A stretch of 64,000 bases of DNA from an uncultured Desulfovibrio sp. (GTDB lineage Bacteria > Desulfobacterota > Desulfovibrionia > Desulfovibrionales > Desulfovibrionaceae), in NCBI GenBank assembly GCA_900546145.1, contig URBN01000004.1, positions 1 to 64,000 of the forward strand. The letters are read 5' to 3'. Position 1 is the stretch's first letter, and every line of letters starts with the position of its first letter. This document shows positions 8,254 to 17,918 of this stretch, one piece after another. A program made the position numbers and the translations under genes. The notes beneath the pieces are model-generated. The model saw only the letters and a program-made list of their open reading frames with translations, was not told the origin of the DNA and made no database searches.

Positions 8254-11200
8254 GCCTTTCCGACAAGATACGGGCGCTCCTGTCCGGTCTGCTCAGGCCC
8301 TACCGGGGCCTGCCCCCGCAGATCCATGATAAGGCCGTCCAGCAGGACGAAACCGATTCTGGCAATGAGACGGATGACGGGGGCGATGCGCTTCTCAAAT
8401 CCATAAAGCCCAAACGCTTTGGTCTTGAAGTGCTCCCCGCCAATCCTTCTTCCATCTTCATCCGCAGACCCGTCGCCACGACCCTGCTGACCATAGCTCT
8501 GGCCCTGGCGGGAGCCGTAGCTTTCCGACTCCTGCCCATCGCTCCCCTGCCGGAAATGGACTTTCCGGTCATCTTCGTGAAGGCGAACCTGCCCGGAGCA
8601 GGTCCGGAGTCCATGGCCGCGACCGTGGCCACGCCTCTCGAACGCGCACTCGGACACATAGCCGGCGTCAACGAAATCACCTCCAGAAGCTCCCTCGGAT
8701 CGGCACAGGTGATCATGCAGTTCGAGGCCTCCCGCGACATCAACGGCGCGGCACGTGATGTGCAGGCGGCTATCAACGCGGCCCGTTCCACTCTGCCGAC
8801 CATGCCGTCCAATCCTACCTACCGCAAGGTCAATCCGTCGGGAGCCCCCATTCTCATTCTGCGTCTCACATCGGACACTGTTCCCAATTATGAGATGTAC
8901 GATGCCGCAGAATCCGTGCTCTCCCAGAAAATCAGCCAGATAGAAGGCGTCGGCGAAGTCAATATCGGCGGAGCAGAACTGCCGGCCATCCGCGTGGACG
9001 TTATCCCCGACGCCCTCACGCGAGCCGGCCTGACCATGAGCGACGTCTCTTCCTGCATCAAATCGGCCAACACATTCATTCCCCACGGATTCGTCGGCAA
9101 CAACTATCACTACTGGATCATCGGCAACAACGATCAGCTGAAAAAACCGGAGGAATACGCAGACCTCATCCTGACATACAGGGACGGCGCCGCCGTCCGG
9201 CTCGGCGACGTCGCTAAGGTCTCGAAGGGCCCCCAGAGTACCCGGGCCATAGCCCTTGCCGACGGAAAGCCCGCCATCCTTCTGATGGTCTTCAAATCCC
9301 CCGGCGCGAACGTGATCTCCACTGTTGACCGCGTCAAAGCCCTTATTCCCAGCATGCGCCAGTGGTTACCCGAGGATGTGCATCTCGACGTGGGTATGGA
9401 CAAGTCCATCACCATACGCGCCTCGCTCGGAGAGGTGGAAAAAAGCCTGCTCCTCTCCATGGCCCTGGTCATCCTCGTGGTTTTTCTTTTCCTCCGGAAT
9501 ACGCGGGCAACGTCCATCCCCGCTGTCGCGGCTCCGGTCTCTCTCATCGGCACATTCGCCGTCATGTACGTCTGCGGCTACACACTGGACAATCTTTCCC
9601 TCATGGCCCTCACCATAGCCACCGGTTTTGTGGTGGATGACGCTATCGTTGTCCTCGAAAACATCGTCCGCCGTCTGGAACTCGGGGAAACACCGCTCCG
9701 CGCCTCCCTCAGGGGATCGCGCGAAGTCTGCTTCACCGTCGTCTCCATGTCCCTTTCCCTGGTGGCCATCTTTATCCCCATTCTCTGCATGCCGGGGACG
9801 CTCGGCAGCCTGTTCAGGGAATTCGCCGTTGTCCTCTCAGTGGCCGTGCTCATTTCCATGGCCGTATCCCTGACAACAACGCCCATGATGTGCGCTTCCC
9901 TGCTGAAGGGAAAGGCGGAGGTCGCGCTGGAACATGAGACGCGCGCTTTTTCCGGAAAAACCGGTTTCAGAGGATTCATTGAGCGTCTTTTCGGCGGGAT
10001 AGGCCTGCGCTGGGGGCAGATGCTCGACAGTCTCCGCGACGCCTACGTGAGGAGTCTCAACGTTGTCCTGCGCCACCGGAAGCTGACCATGTTCGTCTTC
10101 GTTCTGGTTCTCGCCGGCAACGTCTGGCTCTACATCGTCATCCCCAAAGGATTCTTCCCGCAACAGGACACAGGCATGATCATGGGCGGCATCCGCATGG
10201 ATCAGAGCCTTTCCTTTCAGGCTTCGGAACGCAAGCTCAGGCATATTCAGAGTATCATCCGGAACGATCCGGCTGTAAGCAAGGTTTCCTCGCACATGAC
10301 CGGAGGCCGCGGCAGCAGCGGCATCTTCATAACGCTGAAGCCGCTTAAGGAACGCGGAGTGTCAGCCCAGCAGGTCATCGACCGGCTGAGACCCAAGCTC
10401 CTCTCTGTCCCAGGAGCACAGATCTTCCTCCAGCCGGATCAGGATCTGCGTATGGGAGGCCGTTCTTCGCGCAGTCAGTATCAGTATACGCTGCAGGGGG
10501 ACAGCATCAGCGATCTGCGTGTCTGGGGACAGAAACTCAAGGATGCCCTGTCAAAGAACAGCATACTCACCGATGTGGACAGCGACCTTGAGGAACGGGG
10601 CCTTGAAACCATGCTCACCGCCAACCGGGACCTCATGTCACGGTACGGCGTAACCATGAAAGACTTTGACAACGCTCTTGGCCTGGCTTTCGGTGAAACC
10701 CAGGCTGACACCATCTACCATGCCAGAAACCAGTACAAGGTCGTCCTGGAATATGACTCGCCCTGGCTGCAGGCCCCCGACTCTCTGGAAAAAGTCCATC
10801 TTCCTGGCCGGGACGGACTCGTGCCGCTGAAGAGCGTGGCCGATATCGGTCCGGGCTTCAGCGCGCTTTCGGTAAACCACCAGGGACAGTTTGCCGCAGT
10901 CACCATCTCTTTCAACCTCGCCAGGGGACATTCTCTTTCCGAGGCACAGACCATCATTGAGGATACCTGCGCATCTCTCGGAATTCCTGAAAACATCTTT
11001 GGAAGCTTCCAGGGCAACGCCAAGCTCTTCGCCGACACCATCAAAACCGAAGCCATTCTCATCTTGGCGGCCATTATAGCCCTGTATATTGTGCTTGGCG
11101 TACTCTACGAAAGCCTCATTCATCCCCTGACCATACTCTCCACTCTGCCTCCCGCGGGCGGCGGCGCACTCATTGCGCTCATGCTCTGCGGCAAGGAATT

Positions 11201-11621
11201 CTCCGTCATCGCCCTGATAGGCGTGCTTCTGCTCTGCGGCCTCGTGAAAAAGAACGCCATTCTGGTCATCGACTTCGCGCTCACTGCAGAACGTATGGAA
11301 CACAAAAACTCTCTGGAGGCCATTTCCGAAGCCTGCCGGCTCAGGTTCCGTCCCATCATGATGACGACCTTCGCAGCCATGTTCGGCGCCGTTCCGCTGG
11401 CTCTCGGACAGGGAGACGGCGCTGAACTGCGCCAGCCTCTCGGCATAGCCATCGTGGGGGGACTGGCCGTAAGCCAGCTGCTGACACTTTACACCACACC
11501 GGTCATCTTCCTCTGGCTTGACGGCGTAAGCAAAAGAATTTCGGGCGCCCTCCTGCGCCGCCGCTACGGCACGCGCAGGGCAAAACTCATTCTCGCCATC
11601 CGTGAAGGCATGAAGGCCTGA
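8250..11621 (+). CDS. mdtC: RND multidrug efflux permease, MdtC-like
   Basis: Second RND permease, 1123 residues, with an N-terminal extension of about 65 residues before TM1 (SSIFIRRPVATTLLTIALALAG). That extension is longer than in the preceding subunit and is polar and acidic. TM4 carries GFVVDDAIVVLENIVRRLE with the paired Asp of the proton relay, and the second half ends LLCGLVKKNAILVIDFALTAER. Start ATG 8250 overlaps the upstream stop, so the two permeases are translationally coupled. By analogy with MdtBC it is probably the partner subunit, not an independent pump. No T-run terminator follows on this strand. Confidence 0.92.
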   Translation: MSLSDKIRALLSGLLRPYRGLPPQIHDKAVQQDETDSGNETDDGGDALLKSIKPKRFGLEVLPANPSSIFIRRPVATTLLTIALALAGAVAFRLLPIAPLPEMDFPVIFVKANLPGAGPESMAATVATPLERALGHIAGVNEITSRSSLGSAQVIMQFEASRDINGAARDVQAAINAARSTLPTMPSNPTYRKVNPSGAPILILRLTSDTVPNYEMYDAAESVLSQKISQIEGVGEVNIGGAELPAIRVDVIPDALTRAGLTMSDVSSCIKSANTFIPHGFVGNNYHYWIIGNNDQLKKPEEYADLILTYRDGAAVRLGDVAKVSKGPQSTRAIALADGKPAILLMVFKSPGANVISTVDRVKALIPSMRQWLPEDVHLDVGMDKSITIRASLGEVEKSLLLSMALVILVVFLFLRNTRATSIPAVAAPVSLIGTFAVMYVCGYTLDNLSLMALTIATGFVVDDAIVVLENIVRRLELGETPLRASLRGSREVCFTVVSMSLSLVAIFIPILCMPGTLGSLFREFAVVLSVAVLISMAVSLTTTPMMCASLLKGKAEVALEHETRAFSGKTGFRGFIERLFGGIGLRWGQMLDSLRDAYVRSLNVVLRHRKLTMFVFVLVLAGNVWLYIVIPKGFFPQQDTGMIMGGIRMDQSLSFQASERKLRHIQSIIRNDPAVSKVSSHMTGGRGSSGIFITLKPLKERGVSAQQVIDRLRPKLLSVPGAQIFLQPDQDLRMGGRSSRSQYQYTLQGDSISDLRVWGQKLKDALSKNSILTDVDSDLEERGLETMLTANRDLMSRYGVTMKDFDNALGLAFGETQADTIYHARNQYKVVLEYDSPWLQAPDSLEKVHLPGRDGLVPLKSVADIGPGFSALSVNHQGQFAAVTISFNLARGHSLSEAQTIIEDTCASLGIPENIFGSFQGNAKLFADTIKTEAILILAAIIALYIVLGVLYESLIHPLTILSTLPPAGGGALIALMLCGKEFSVIALIGVLLLCGLVKKNAILVIDFALTAERMEHKNSLEAISEACRLRFRPIMMTTFAAMFGAVPLALGQGDGAELRQPLGIAIVGGLAVSQLLTLYTTPVIFLWLDGVSKRISGALLRRRYGTRRAKLILAIREGMKA

Positions 11622-11641
11622 GCAGCATTTCTCCAGGCAGC

Positions 11642-11684
11642 AAAAAAAGAGGGCAGGCCGGAAACAAATCCAGTCTGCCCTCTC
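11642..11684 (-). terminator. terminator for the DMT exporter gene
   Basis: Stem GAGGGCAG/CTGCCCTC (11649-11656 with 11675-11682). Read on the minus strand it is followed by seven T (the A-run 11642-11648). It lies between convergent genes and lacks a T-run on the plus strand. Confidence 0.8.
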
Positions 11685-11713
11685 TGCGTCTGCCAAAGAT
11701 TTATATATGATGT

Positions 11714-12742
11714 TTACAGGTTTCGCGGAGATTCTCCCGGCGTTTTCTGCTGATGCATACTCCGGCTGATGGCCCTCTCGAGACGCCAGCGCGCGAAAAC
11801 CCCGTGATGGCCCAGAGGCTGCGTCCGGGCCGTCTTGGGCATAATCACGAAAAAGACGGAGCCGATGATCACTGCGCAGGAAACAATAATGCCCGGAGAA
11901 ATCATTTCTCCGCCGATAAGCCAGCCGAGGACGATGCCGATAACGGGATTGACATACTCATAGGATACGGCCACTGAGAGCGGCGCATTCATCAGCAGCC
12001 ACATATAGGCAGAGTAGGCGATGAGCGAACTGCCAACGGTCAGCCAGGAAAAGGCGATGATGACGGCGGGACGCAGATTTTCCCAGTGCATGCACCCCTG
12101 CTCTCCAAGAATAAAACCGATAAGAAAACACTCGAGCCCGCCAAACACAAGAAGCAGACTCGTCTGCTCGAGAGGATGCATTTCCCTGCTCAGAGAATGC
12201 TTTTTCATGATAAGCGAACCGGCGACCCATCCGATGTCGGCAAGAATAAGCGCGAGACACCCGAGCAGGGGATACTCCCCGGTATCCCCTCCGCGCTGGA
12301 GCCAGCCGAGAGCAATGATGCCGCAGGTTCCGGTGAAAAGCCCGAAAATCTGCAGCCCTGCAGGCTTGGACTCGCCGGCGAAAAAATACCCGGCAGCTAT
12401 CATAAGGATGGGCGTGGCGCTGCTCAGAACAGCTGCCACGGATGATGGAATCTGGGTCTGCCCGAGTCCGACAAAACCGGAGGCCACGGCCACCATGGGG
12501 AGTCCCTGGAAAATCAGTATATTTAAAGCCCTGCGGGTGGGACGTGTCCAGTGGCCGAGCAGCATGAGGAAAACCATGAGCAGGACACCCCCTCCAAGGG
12601 AGCGCCCGCCCGCGGCAAAAAATGGCCCCACGACCTCGAGCGTCAGCTTGTAGCCGATAAAGGTTGACCCCCAGGTGATATACACCAGAAAAAGCATAAA
12701 GAAGATATGCAGGGCTGAAGGTGTTTTTTCTTGCATTGCCAT
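11714..12742 (-). CDS. EamA/DMT-family transporter
   Basis: Inner-membrane drug/metabolite transporter, 342 residues, ten predicted membrane segments in two five-helix EamA repeats. Family marks are the start of TM1 (FLVYITWGSTFIGYKL), LSSATPILMIAAGYFFAGE at the end of the first repeat, and AYMWLLMNAPLSVAVSYEYVNPVIGIVLGWLIGGE in the second. It most resembles exporters of the YedA/RhaT-like group, which release amino acids or metabolites; the substrate is unknown. I start it at the ATG at 12742, behind GGAG. The reading frame is open further upstream, but that part looks non-coding. Confidence 0.88.
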   Translation of the reverse strand: MAMQEKTPSALHIFFMLFLVYITWGSTFIGYKLTLEVVGPFFAAGGRSLGGGVLLMVFLMLLGHWTRPTRRALNILIFQGLPMVAVASGFVGLGQTQIPSSVAAVLSSATPILMIAAGYFFAGESKPAGLQIFGLFTGTCGIIALGWLQRGGDTGEYPLLGCLALILADIGWVAGSLIMKKHSLSREMHPLEQTSLLLVFGGLECFLIGFILGEQGCMHWENLRPAVIIAFSWLTVGSSLIAYSAYMWLLMNAPLSVAVSYEYVNPVIGIVLGWLIGGEMISPGIIVSCAVIIGSVFFVIMPKTARTQPLGHHGVFARWRLERAISRSMHQQKTPGESPRNL

Positions 12743-13075
12743 GCGTCTCCAATCCCGAGAACATACCTGGACTGCCGCATTCGGGGGATGGGCAGAGAGG
12801 ATCCCGTACCGGGCCTGGCACAGGCAGGAGCTCTTTTGCCACACGCCCTGCCTCTGTCAAGGTTTTTCAGACTCTTCCGTTTATCCTGTGGATATGTGTC
12901 TTAAATCCCTTTTCTTGTCCACAAAGGAAAAATAGCTTATGATGGAAATTGTTAAACTTCAGAATGACTGGGCATTATCTGAAAGATGTTTTTCTTTTCA
13001 CTATCACCCTGTCCCTGACAGGCGAAAATCGTCCTGCCCTGGTTCACCAATCGGATCTTATGGCGGAGGCCCTTC
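12743..13075. other. divergent intergenic region between DMT exporter and fur
   Basis: Holds the fur promoter described separately and a small hairpin CCTGTC/GACAGG (13008-13022) in the fur leader. No small gene with a ribosome site is visible. I see no convincing Fur box. Confidence 0.5.
12915..12943 (+). promoter_or_regulatory. sigma-70 promoter for fur
   Basis: TTGTCC (12915-12920) and TATGAT (12938-12943) with an ideal 17-bp spacer, giving a leader of about 125 bases before the fur ATG. Assigned by eye. Confidence 0.5.
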
Positions 13076-13576
13076 ATGAGTGATTCAAAACAAGTCGATA
13101 AGGGGTTGGACAAGTTCCTCTCCTTTATGAGCCGAAAGGGCCTTAACATCACAGCGCAGAGAAAGCTCATCGCCCGCGCCTTCTTTGAATTTCCGGGACA
13201 CCATACTCTTGAGGAATTCTATCAGCATGTTCAGACCCTCGATAAGAGCATCGGCCAGACCACGGTGTACAGAACCGTCAAACTCCTCTGTGACGCGGGG
13301 CTTGCCAGAGAACTGCATTTTACCGATTCGGCCAAATTTTACGAAAACCTGGTCGATGGAGCCCACCATGACCATCTCATGTGCGTGAAGTGCGGAAGGA
13401 TCATCGAAATTTATGACAGCCGCATCGAAGAACTGCAAAAGGAAATAGCGAAGAAGAACAACTTCACGCTTCTGGGCCACTATCACGTAATGTATGGGCT
13501 GTGCGAGGACTGCCGCAAGGCCAGGGATGCGGGTGACAGCCAGCAGCCCAACCTTCCCCCCGAAGCGTACAGATAA
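13076..13576 (+). CDS. fur: Fur-family metal-responsive repressor
   Basis: 166-residue DNA-binding regulator. The winged helix includes GLNITAQRKLIARAFFE and the recognition helix region IGQTTVYRTVKLLCDAGLA. The regulatory metal site region is HHDHLMCVKCGRIIEI, and two CxxC pairs (CVKC and CEDC) form the structural zinc site. The HHDHLxCxxCG wording is closer to Fur than to PerR or Zur, though PerR cannot be excluded from sequence alone. GGAGG lies just before the ATG. It is monocistronic. A likely target in this window is the rubrerythrin promoter. Confidence 0.9.
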   Translation: MSDSKQVDKGLDKFLSFMSRKGLNITAQRKLIARAFFEFPGHHTLEEFYQHVQTLDKSIGQTTVYRTVKLLCDAGLARELHFTDSAKFYENLVDGAHHDHLMCVKCGRIIEIYDSRIEELQKEIAKKNNFTLLGHYHVMYGLCEDCRKARDAGDSQQPNLPPEAYR

Positions 13577-13588
13577 TGTTCATGCAGA

Positions 13589-13619
13589 AGAGGGCGGCTC
13601 CCTGAAGGAACCGCCCTCT
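13589..13619. terminator. shared terminator between fur and thyX
   Basis: Near-perfect stem AGAGGGCGG/CCGCCCTCT with an inner TCC/GGA pair, placed between convergent genes. T-runs are short on both sides. Confidence 0.7.
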
Positions 13620-13635
13620 TACCATATACTCTTAT

Positions 13636-14439
13636 TTATTCCTCTGATTCCCCGCCAGCGTCATCTGCGGGGTACCCGCATTTTCTATAGGCCTTCAGTA
13701 TAGCCAGAGCCTCATCTTTTGTCGGAACTCTCCCCCGGCATTTCTCGTTCTGGAGGCGGTTTTCTGGGCAGTACCCGAGCTGTACGCAACTGGGGCCAGA
13801 GCCACGGAAAAGATCCGGAGCGGCCTTCACGCAGAGTCTGCGCATCTTGTTGGCCAGATCGCGTATCTCATCCTGGGCATTAAGGCAGCAGCGTATGGAA
13901 AACCAGTCTCTGAGGGCGTGGGCATTCATGCCGATAATGGCCTTGAACTCCGTGGCCTGTGGCTTGAGATATCTGAGATCCTGCTCCGGCAGGTGCGCAT
14001 CCAGGCCGGCCTCATACCACTGGCGGGAAAGGTCTGCGAGCTCCCGGCCCGAAAGTCTCACCTTCTCGTTGTTGGGAAGCGTGACCTCAGCCGTAAAATC
14101 GGCTATATTCCGTGGATAAACTACGGAAAAAACGCGTTTGCCTCCGAGTTCCGCGCGGCCTGACTTAATAAGGTAGGAAGCCATGCGCTTGCGGACAAGC
14201 TGAACCTCTGTGACCCGTGAATAGCCCTCCACGCCGAACAGGAAGTAATCGAATTCCAGCGCTGCGCCGTGGCCGCTGTTCAGAATATTGTCCACAATCC
14301 TTTTCGAATAGGGGGACGCGATAATCTCGTCCAGACTGCGCTCGGAGCGTACGAAACGGGCCGCAATATCCGTATAGATATGGCCGCCGCCGGCCAGAAG
14401 AACGACACGGCCCTGACCTGTAAACTGTTCTTTCAGCAT
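13636..14439 (-). CDS. thyX: flavin-dependent thymidylate synthase ThyX
   Basis: Makes dTMP from dUMP using methylene-tetrahydrofolate and reduced FAD. In 267 residues the substrate/FAD motif reads RKRMASYLIKS, i.e. the ThyX signature RHR(x)7S with His replaced by Lys. The helix NAHALRDWFSIRCCLNAQDEIRDLANKM matches the family's conserved NARELxHFxxxRxxxxAQWEIR region. The C-terminus has extra cysteines (CVQLGYC...KC), seen in Desulfovibrio-type members. I start at ATG 14439, behind GAGAGGA. The His-to-Lys change in the signature should be noted but does not make it a pseudogene. Confidence 0.92.
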   Translation of the reverse strand: MLKEQFTGQGRVVLLAGGGHIYTDIAARFVRSERSLDEIIASPYSKRIVDNILNSGHGAALEFDYFLFGVEGYSRVTEVQLVRKRMASYLIKSGRAELGGKRVFSVVYPRNIADFTAEVTLPNNEKVRLSGRELADLSRQWYEAGLDAHLPEQDLRYLKPQATEFKAIIGMNAHALRDWFSIRCCLNAQDEIRDLANKMRRLCVKAAPDLFRGSGPSCVQLGYCPENRLQNEKCRGRVPTKDEALAILKAYRKCGYPADDAGGESEE

Positions 14440-14902
14440 GCAAAATCCTCTCTCTCGCTGCATGTATACGGGCTTGGGCCAGGGAATGCAAACAGGCAGG
14501 GGAAAAACACTAAGTCATCAGAAAAGCGGAAAATATGTGTTTTCTGTCAAGATTTTTCTAGATTTTTTCTGAACATTTTTTCATCAGAAAGGGATGCCGG
14601 AAAGCAGGTCCCGGCAGGAGAAAAACACTTCCGTACAAATTTTTTAGGCCCACAGAGCCCTCCAAAAAAATATTTCGGCTCCCACCAGAATCATTTTTTA
14701 GCTAATTAGTCGAAATCATGAGATAAGTTTAAATAAAATTTTTTGTACGAGGCCTAAAGGGTAAAAATTTTTTGACGATAAGACTTGCATAAAGCGGTTA
14801 ACCCGTTTATCTTCACGCGGCAGGGGGAAGAATACCCTCCTGTTAAGACCCGAAAACAAATCCGCACCGCAAGGTGCAATCCGAAAGGAAGGAAGGTTTA
14901 TC
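14440..14902 (+). other. AT-rich region upstream of the porin
   Basis: 463 bases without a gene, clearly more AT-rich than its surroundings (several T and A runs between 14520 and 14775). The porin promoter sits near its end. Such long AT-rich upstream regions often hold regulator or UP-element sites, but I cannot assign one. Confidence 0.45.
14785..14813 (+). promoter_or_regulatory. candidate porin promoter
   Basis: TTGCAT (14785-14790) and TATCTT (14808-14813) with a 17-bp spacer. The resulting leader is about 80 bases and ends in GGAAGGAAGG before the ATG. TTGACG at 14772-14777 is an alternative -35 without a good -10. Confidence 0.4.
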
Positions 14903-16462
14903 ATGAAGAAACTCGCCACACTCCTTATCGCGGCTGGTCTCGTGTTTGGTGTGTCTACCGGCGCCAACGCTATTGATTTCAAGGCGAAGGGCCAGTGGAT
15001 CATGAGCTTTGATTATGGTCAGCACGGCAACTTCACCGGCGGCAACGGCCAGACCGGTTACAACAATAAGGAAGACGAATTTGAAGCCCGTCAGCGTATC
15101 CGCCTGCAGTTGGACGCTGTCGCTTCTGAGGCTCTCTCCGGCACTGTGTACTTCGAAATCGGCGACACCACCTGGGGCGGCGCTGGCAAGGGCACTGAAG
15201 GTCAGGGCTCCGGCGGTGCCATGGGCGCTGACGGCGTGTCTGTCGAAGTCAAGCGTGCCTACATCGACTGGATGGTTCCGGACACCGACCTCAAGGTCCG
15301 TATGGGTATCCAGGGCATCCAGGCTCCTTCCTTCGTGCTGAAGCGCGCTCAGTCCTTCGGCGATGATGTGGCCGGTATCGCTCTGTCCTACCAGTTCAAC
15401 GAATACGTCGGCGCCACCGCTTTCTGGGCCCGTCCTTACAACGACAACTTCGCCGGCTACAACAAGAACAGCAATAAGAGCTACAACAAGTCCTACATGG
15501 ACAACATCGACCTCGGCGGCCTCTTCATTCCGCTGACCTTCGATGGCGTGAAGATCACCCCTTGGGGCATGCTTGCTGGTATCGGCCCGAATGCTGACCG
15601 CGTGGGTGAAGACTACTTCGCCGGCAGCGACTCTGATGTCTGGGGAACCAGCATCGGCAAGTTCCGTCAGGGCATGCTCCCGGCCTTCGGTGTCGTTGGC
15701 TCCGATGGCAGGACCGTTCATGACATCAAGCTCAGCGAATACGGCACCGCGTGGTGGGCTGGCGTGACCGGCGACATCACCTACTGGGATCCCTTCCGTG
15801 TGGCCTTCGACTTCACCGCTGGCGGCGTGAGCTACGACGAATCCCGTCTGAACCGCGCCGGGTGGATGGCCGCCCTGCTCGTTGAGTACAAGTTTGACTG
15901 GGGCACCCCCGGCATCGTCGGCTGGTACGCTTCCGGTGACGACGACGACCTCGGCAACGGCTCCGAGCGCCTGCCTACCCTGTCCACCGGCATGTCCGAT
16001 AACGACCTTTCTCACTTTGCCTTCGACGGCAACCCCTACATCGCCCGTGAAGGCACCCTCGGCAACAGCATGGCTGGTACCTGGGGCGTCGGTCTCCGCG
16101 TGAAGGACTTCTCCTTCGTTGAAGACCTCAAGCACACCTTCCGCATCAACTACATCGGCGGCACCAACGACCACAACATCCTGAAGAAGCTCAACAGGGC
16201 TACCGGTACTTGGGTTGCCCCGAACCAGGGCGGCGTGGGTGTTGAAAACATGTACCTCACCGACCTCGACTCCGCTCTTGAAATCGGCCTGTACAACGAA
16301 TACAAGATGTACGACAACTTCAAGATCGCCCTCGACGCCAACTACGTTGCTCTGTTCCTCGACGATGGTCACAAGACCTGGAAGTACTCTGCCATGAACG
16401 GCAAGAGCCGCGATGTCCGCGATGCTTGGAACGTCAACGTTTCCTTCGTGTACGAGTTCTAA
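14903..16462 (+). CDS. outer-membrane homotrimeric porin (Desulfovibrio type)
   Basis: Major outer-membrane channel, 519 residues. A clear signal peptide (MKKLATLLIAAGLVFGVSTGANA, cleavage near residue 23) precedes alternating beta-strand sequence. It ends in the aromatic beta-barrel signature NVSFVYEF with a terminal Phe for BAM recognition. It resembles the sulfate-reducer porin family that includes D. vulgaris DVU0799 (recalled, not searched). Acidic loops such as GDDDDLG could be extracellular. Codon use is very narrow (AAC, GGC, TTC, AAG), as for an abundant protein. It has its own promoter and two stacked 3' hairpins. Confidence 0.9.
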   Translation: MKKLATLLIAAGLVFGVSTGANAIDFKAKGQWIMSFDYGQHGNFTGGNGQTGYNNKEDEFEARQRIRLQLDAVASEALSGTVYFEIGDTTWGGAGKGTEGQGSGGAMGADGVSVEVKRAYIDWMVPDTDLKVRMGIQGIQAPSFVLKRAQSFGDDVAGIALSYQFNEYVGATAFWARPYNDNFAGYNKNSNKSYNKSYMDNIDLGGLFIPLTFDGVKITPWGMLAGIGPNADRVGEDYFAGSDSDVWGTSIGKFRQGMLPAFGVVGSDGRTVHDIKLSEYGTAWWAGVTGDITYWDPFRVAFDFTAGGVSYDESRLNRAGWMAALLVEYKFDWGTPGIVGWYASGDDDDLGNGSERLPTLSTGMSDNDLSHFAFDGNPYIAREGTLGNSMAGTWGVGLRVKDFSFVEDLKHTFRINYIGGTNDHNILKKLNRATGTWVAPNQGGVGVENMYLTDLDSALEIGLYNEYKMYDNFKIALDANYVALFLDDGHKTWKYSAMNGKSRDVRDAWNVNVSFVYEF

Positions 16463-16502
16463 TTCAGACTGCATCGTTCAGGCTTCGGCCTGAATGTTTA
16501 AA

Positions 16503-16534
16503 GGGAGAGCCCCGGAAGGGGCCCTCCCTTTTTT
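16503..16534 (+). terminator. porin terminator
   Basis: GGGAGaGCCCC/GGGGCcCTCCC stem followed by TTTTTT. A smaller hairpin (TTCAGGC/GCCTGAA) precedes it at about 16478-16494. Confidence 0.9.
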
Positions 16535-16560
16535 CGTCTTGCTGAACATTTCCGGGGCAT

Positions 16561-16594
16561 AAAAAAACCGCCCTCCTATACGGAAGGCGGTTTA
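16561..16594 (-). terminator. terminator of the polysaccharide deacetylase gene
   Basis: AACCGCC(c)TCC/GGA(a)GGCGGTT stem; on the minus strand it runs into seven T. Confidence 0.85.
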
Positions 16595-16616
16595 TAGCAG
16601 TGAAAAGAAGTCAGAC

Positions 16617-17720
16617 CTAACGACCCGTTCCCTCGGGACCAAATCTCGTATCCAAGGCCTTATTGTCTCCGGGCTTCAGGAAATAGCCGTCACGTGTCAC
16701 CTCGGGCTTCCCCATCTTCAGAAGTTCACCGACGCAGACGAAACGATAGCCCTGCATCTTAAGCGTTCCCACAACGTAACGCAGAAGCTGAAAAGATCCT
16801 TTGGGGACCAGATTGGCGTGAAAAAGAAGTATGGAGCCTGGCTTCACCATCGATGCCACATGGCGCCCCTGTTCAAGATTCGCGTTGTTTCCGCCGGTCT
16901 CAGCTACCACATCCCACTGTATGGCTCTCAGTCCGAGCTGTGCCACAAGCTTCAGAGATTCGTCATTACAGCGTCCGTACGGGAAGCGGAACAGCTGAGG
17001 CAGCTGAGGCGGATCAATCCCCTCAGCCCCGTCACGTGAACTTTCTCGTATGGACTGCTGGCGCAGCTCTTCATATTCAGCCTGCGTGAACTGAATTTCC
17101 TCGCGCATGCGTTCGGGGGGCATGATCCCGAAATTGCCGTGAGACCAGGCATGATTACCAATCTCAAAAAGAGGATCACGCATTATCTGTTTGACCCTCT
17201 TGGCGTGTGTCCGCATCCACTTTCCGCCCATGAAAAGCGTGGCCGGGATGGACTGATCCTGCAGCCAGCCCACGATATCAGCGTCAAACCCAGTGGTCAG
17301 TGTGGCCAGCTCGCAGAGGTCAAACGTGAGGGCGCAGACTTTTTCTCCGCCCGGTATATCCACCCTGCGTACAACGTTTTCCATGTCAGCAGGCAGCGGT
17401 GGCAGCTTTACTGACGGTTCTCTCTGCAGCGGCGGCCTGTTGTCATTCGGTATGGCCCTGCGTCTGTCCGCGGCCGCTATGGGAGGAATGCGCAGGTCGC
17501 CTTTATTGTCCCTGTGATAGGACAGGCGGGATTCATAATCTCCTCCGCCTGGAGCAGGAGAATCCATGCCGGCAAAAAGATCGGCGGCTCTGGAAGCAGG
17601 CGGCTCATCTGCCGCCTGAACCGGCTGGAAGGTCACAAAAGACGATACGGCAAGTGCCAGCGCCATTCCTGAAAGTCCGGCCTTCACACGCCTATAATCC
17701 GGCCTGAAAAGAGGTTTCAT
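16617..17720 (-). CDS. secreted NodB-type polysaccharide deacetylase
   Basis: Removes acetyl groups from a cell-envelope polysaccharide in the periplasm or at the surface. The 367-residue protein begins with basic residues and a signal sequence ending VQAADEP. A proline-rich, probably disordered linker (about 40-110) follows, then the NodB homology domain: CALTFDLCE (motif 1, TFD), then GNHAWSH (the metal-binding HxxxH motif) and LFRFPYGRCNDES. The second Asp common after TFD is replaced by Leu. Single gene with its own terminator. The exact substrate (peptidoglycan, exopolysaccharide) is not evident. Confidence 0.85.
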   Translation of the reverse strand: MKPLFRPDYRRVKAGLSGMALALAVSSFVTFQPVQAADEPPASRAADLFAGMDSPAPGGGDYESRLSYHRDNKGDLRIPPIAAADRRRAIPNDNRPPLQREPSVKLPPLPADMENVVRRVDIPGGEKVCALTFDLCELATLTTGFDADIVGWLQDQSIPATLFMGGKWMRTHAKRVKQIMRDPLFEIGNHAWSHGNFGIMPPERMREEIQFTQAEYEELRQQSIRESSRDGAEGIDPPQLPQLFRFPYGRCNDESLKLVAQLGLRAIQWDVVAETGGNNANLEQGRHVASMVKPGSILLFHANLVPKGSFQLLRYVVGTLKMQGYRFVCVGELLKMGKPEVTRDGYFLKPGDNKALDTRFGPEGTGR

Positions 17721-17846
17721 ATTGACTCCTGAGCACGGGGAAACATACGCCGTGACGGCCTCCCCATGGCCTCTTCAGCGTATCAGAACTCTCCGAGCCT
17801 TTAAATACGGCACAGCCCCGGATCCGGAAACGCGGTGCTTCCGGTG

Positions 17847-17890
17847 AAAAAAATTCCCTCAGACGTTCAGAATTTTGACCGTCTGAGGGG
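17847..17890 (-). terminator. terminator of the EF-G-like gene
   Basis: 10-bp stem CCCTCAGACG/CGTCTGAGGG (17856-17865 with 17880-17889) and on the minus strand a T-run at 17847-17853. Confidence 0.85.
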
Positions 17891-17918
17891 TTCTGTTTAT
17901 GACGTAATCCGCCTGAAG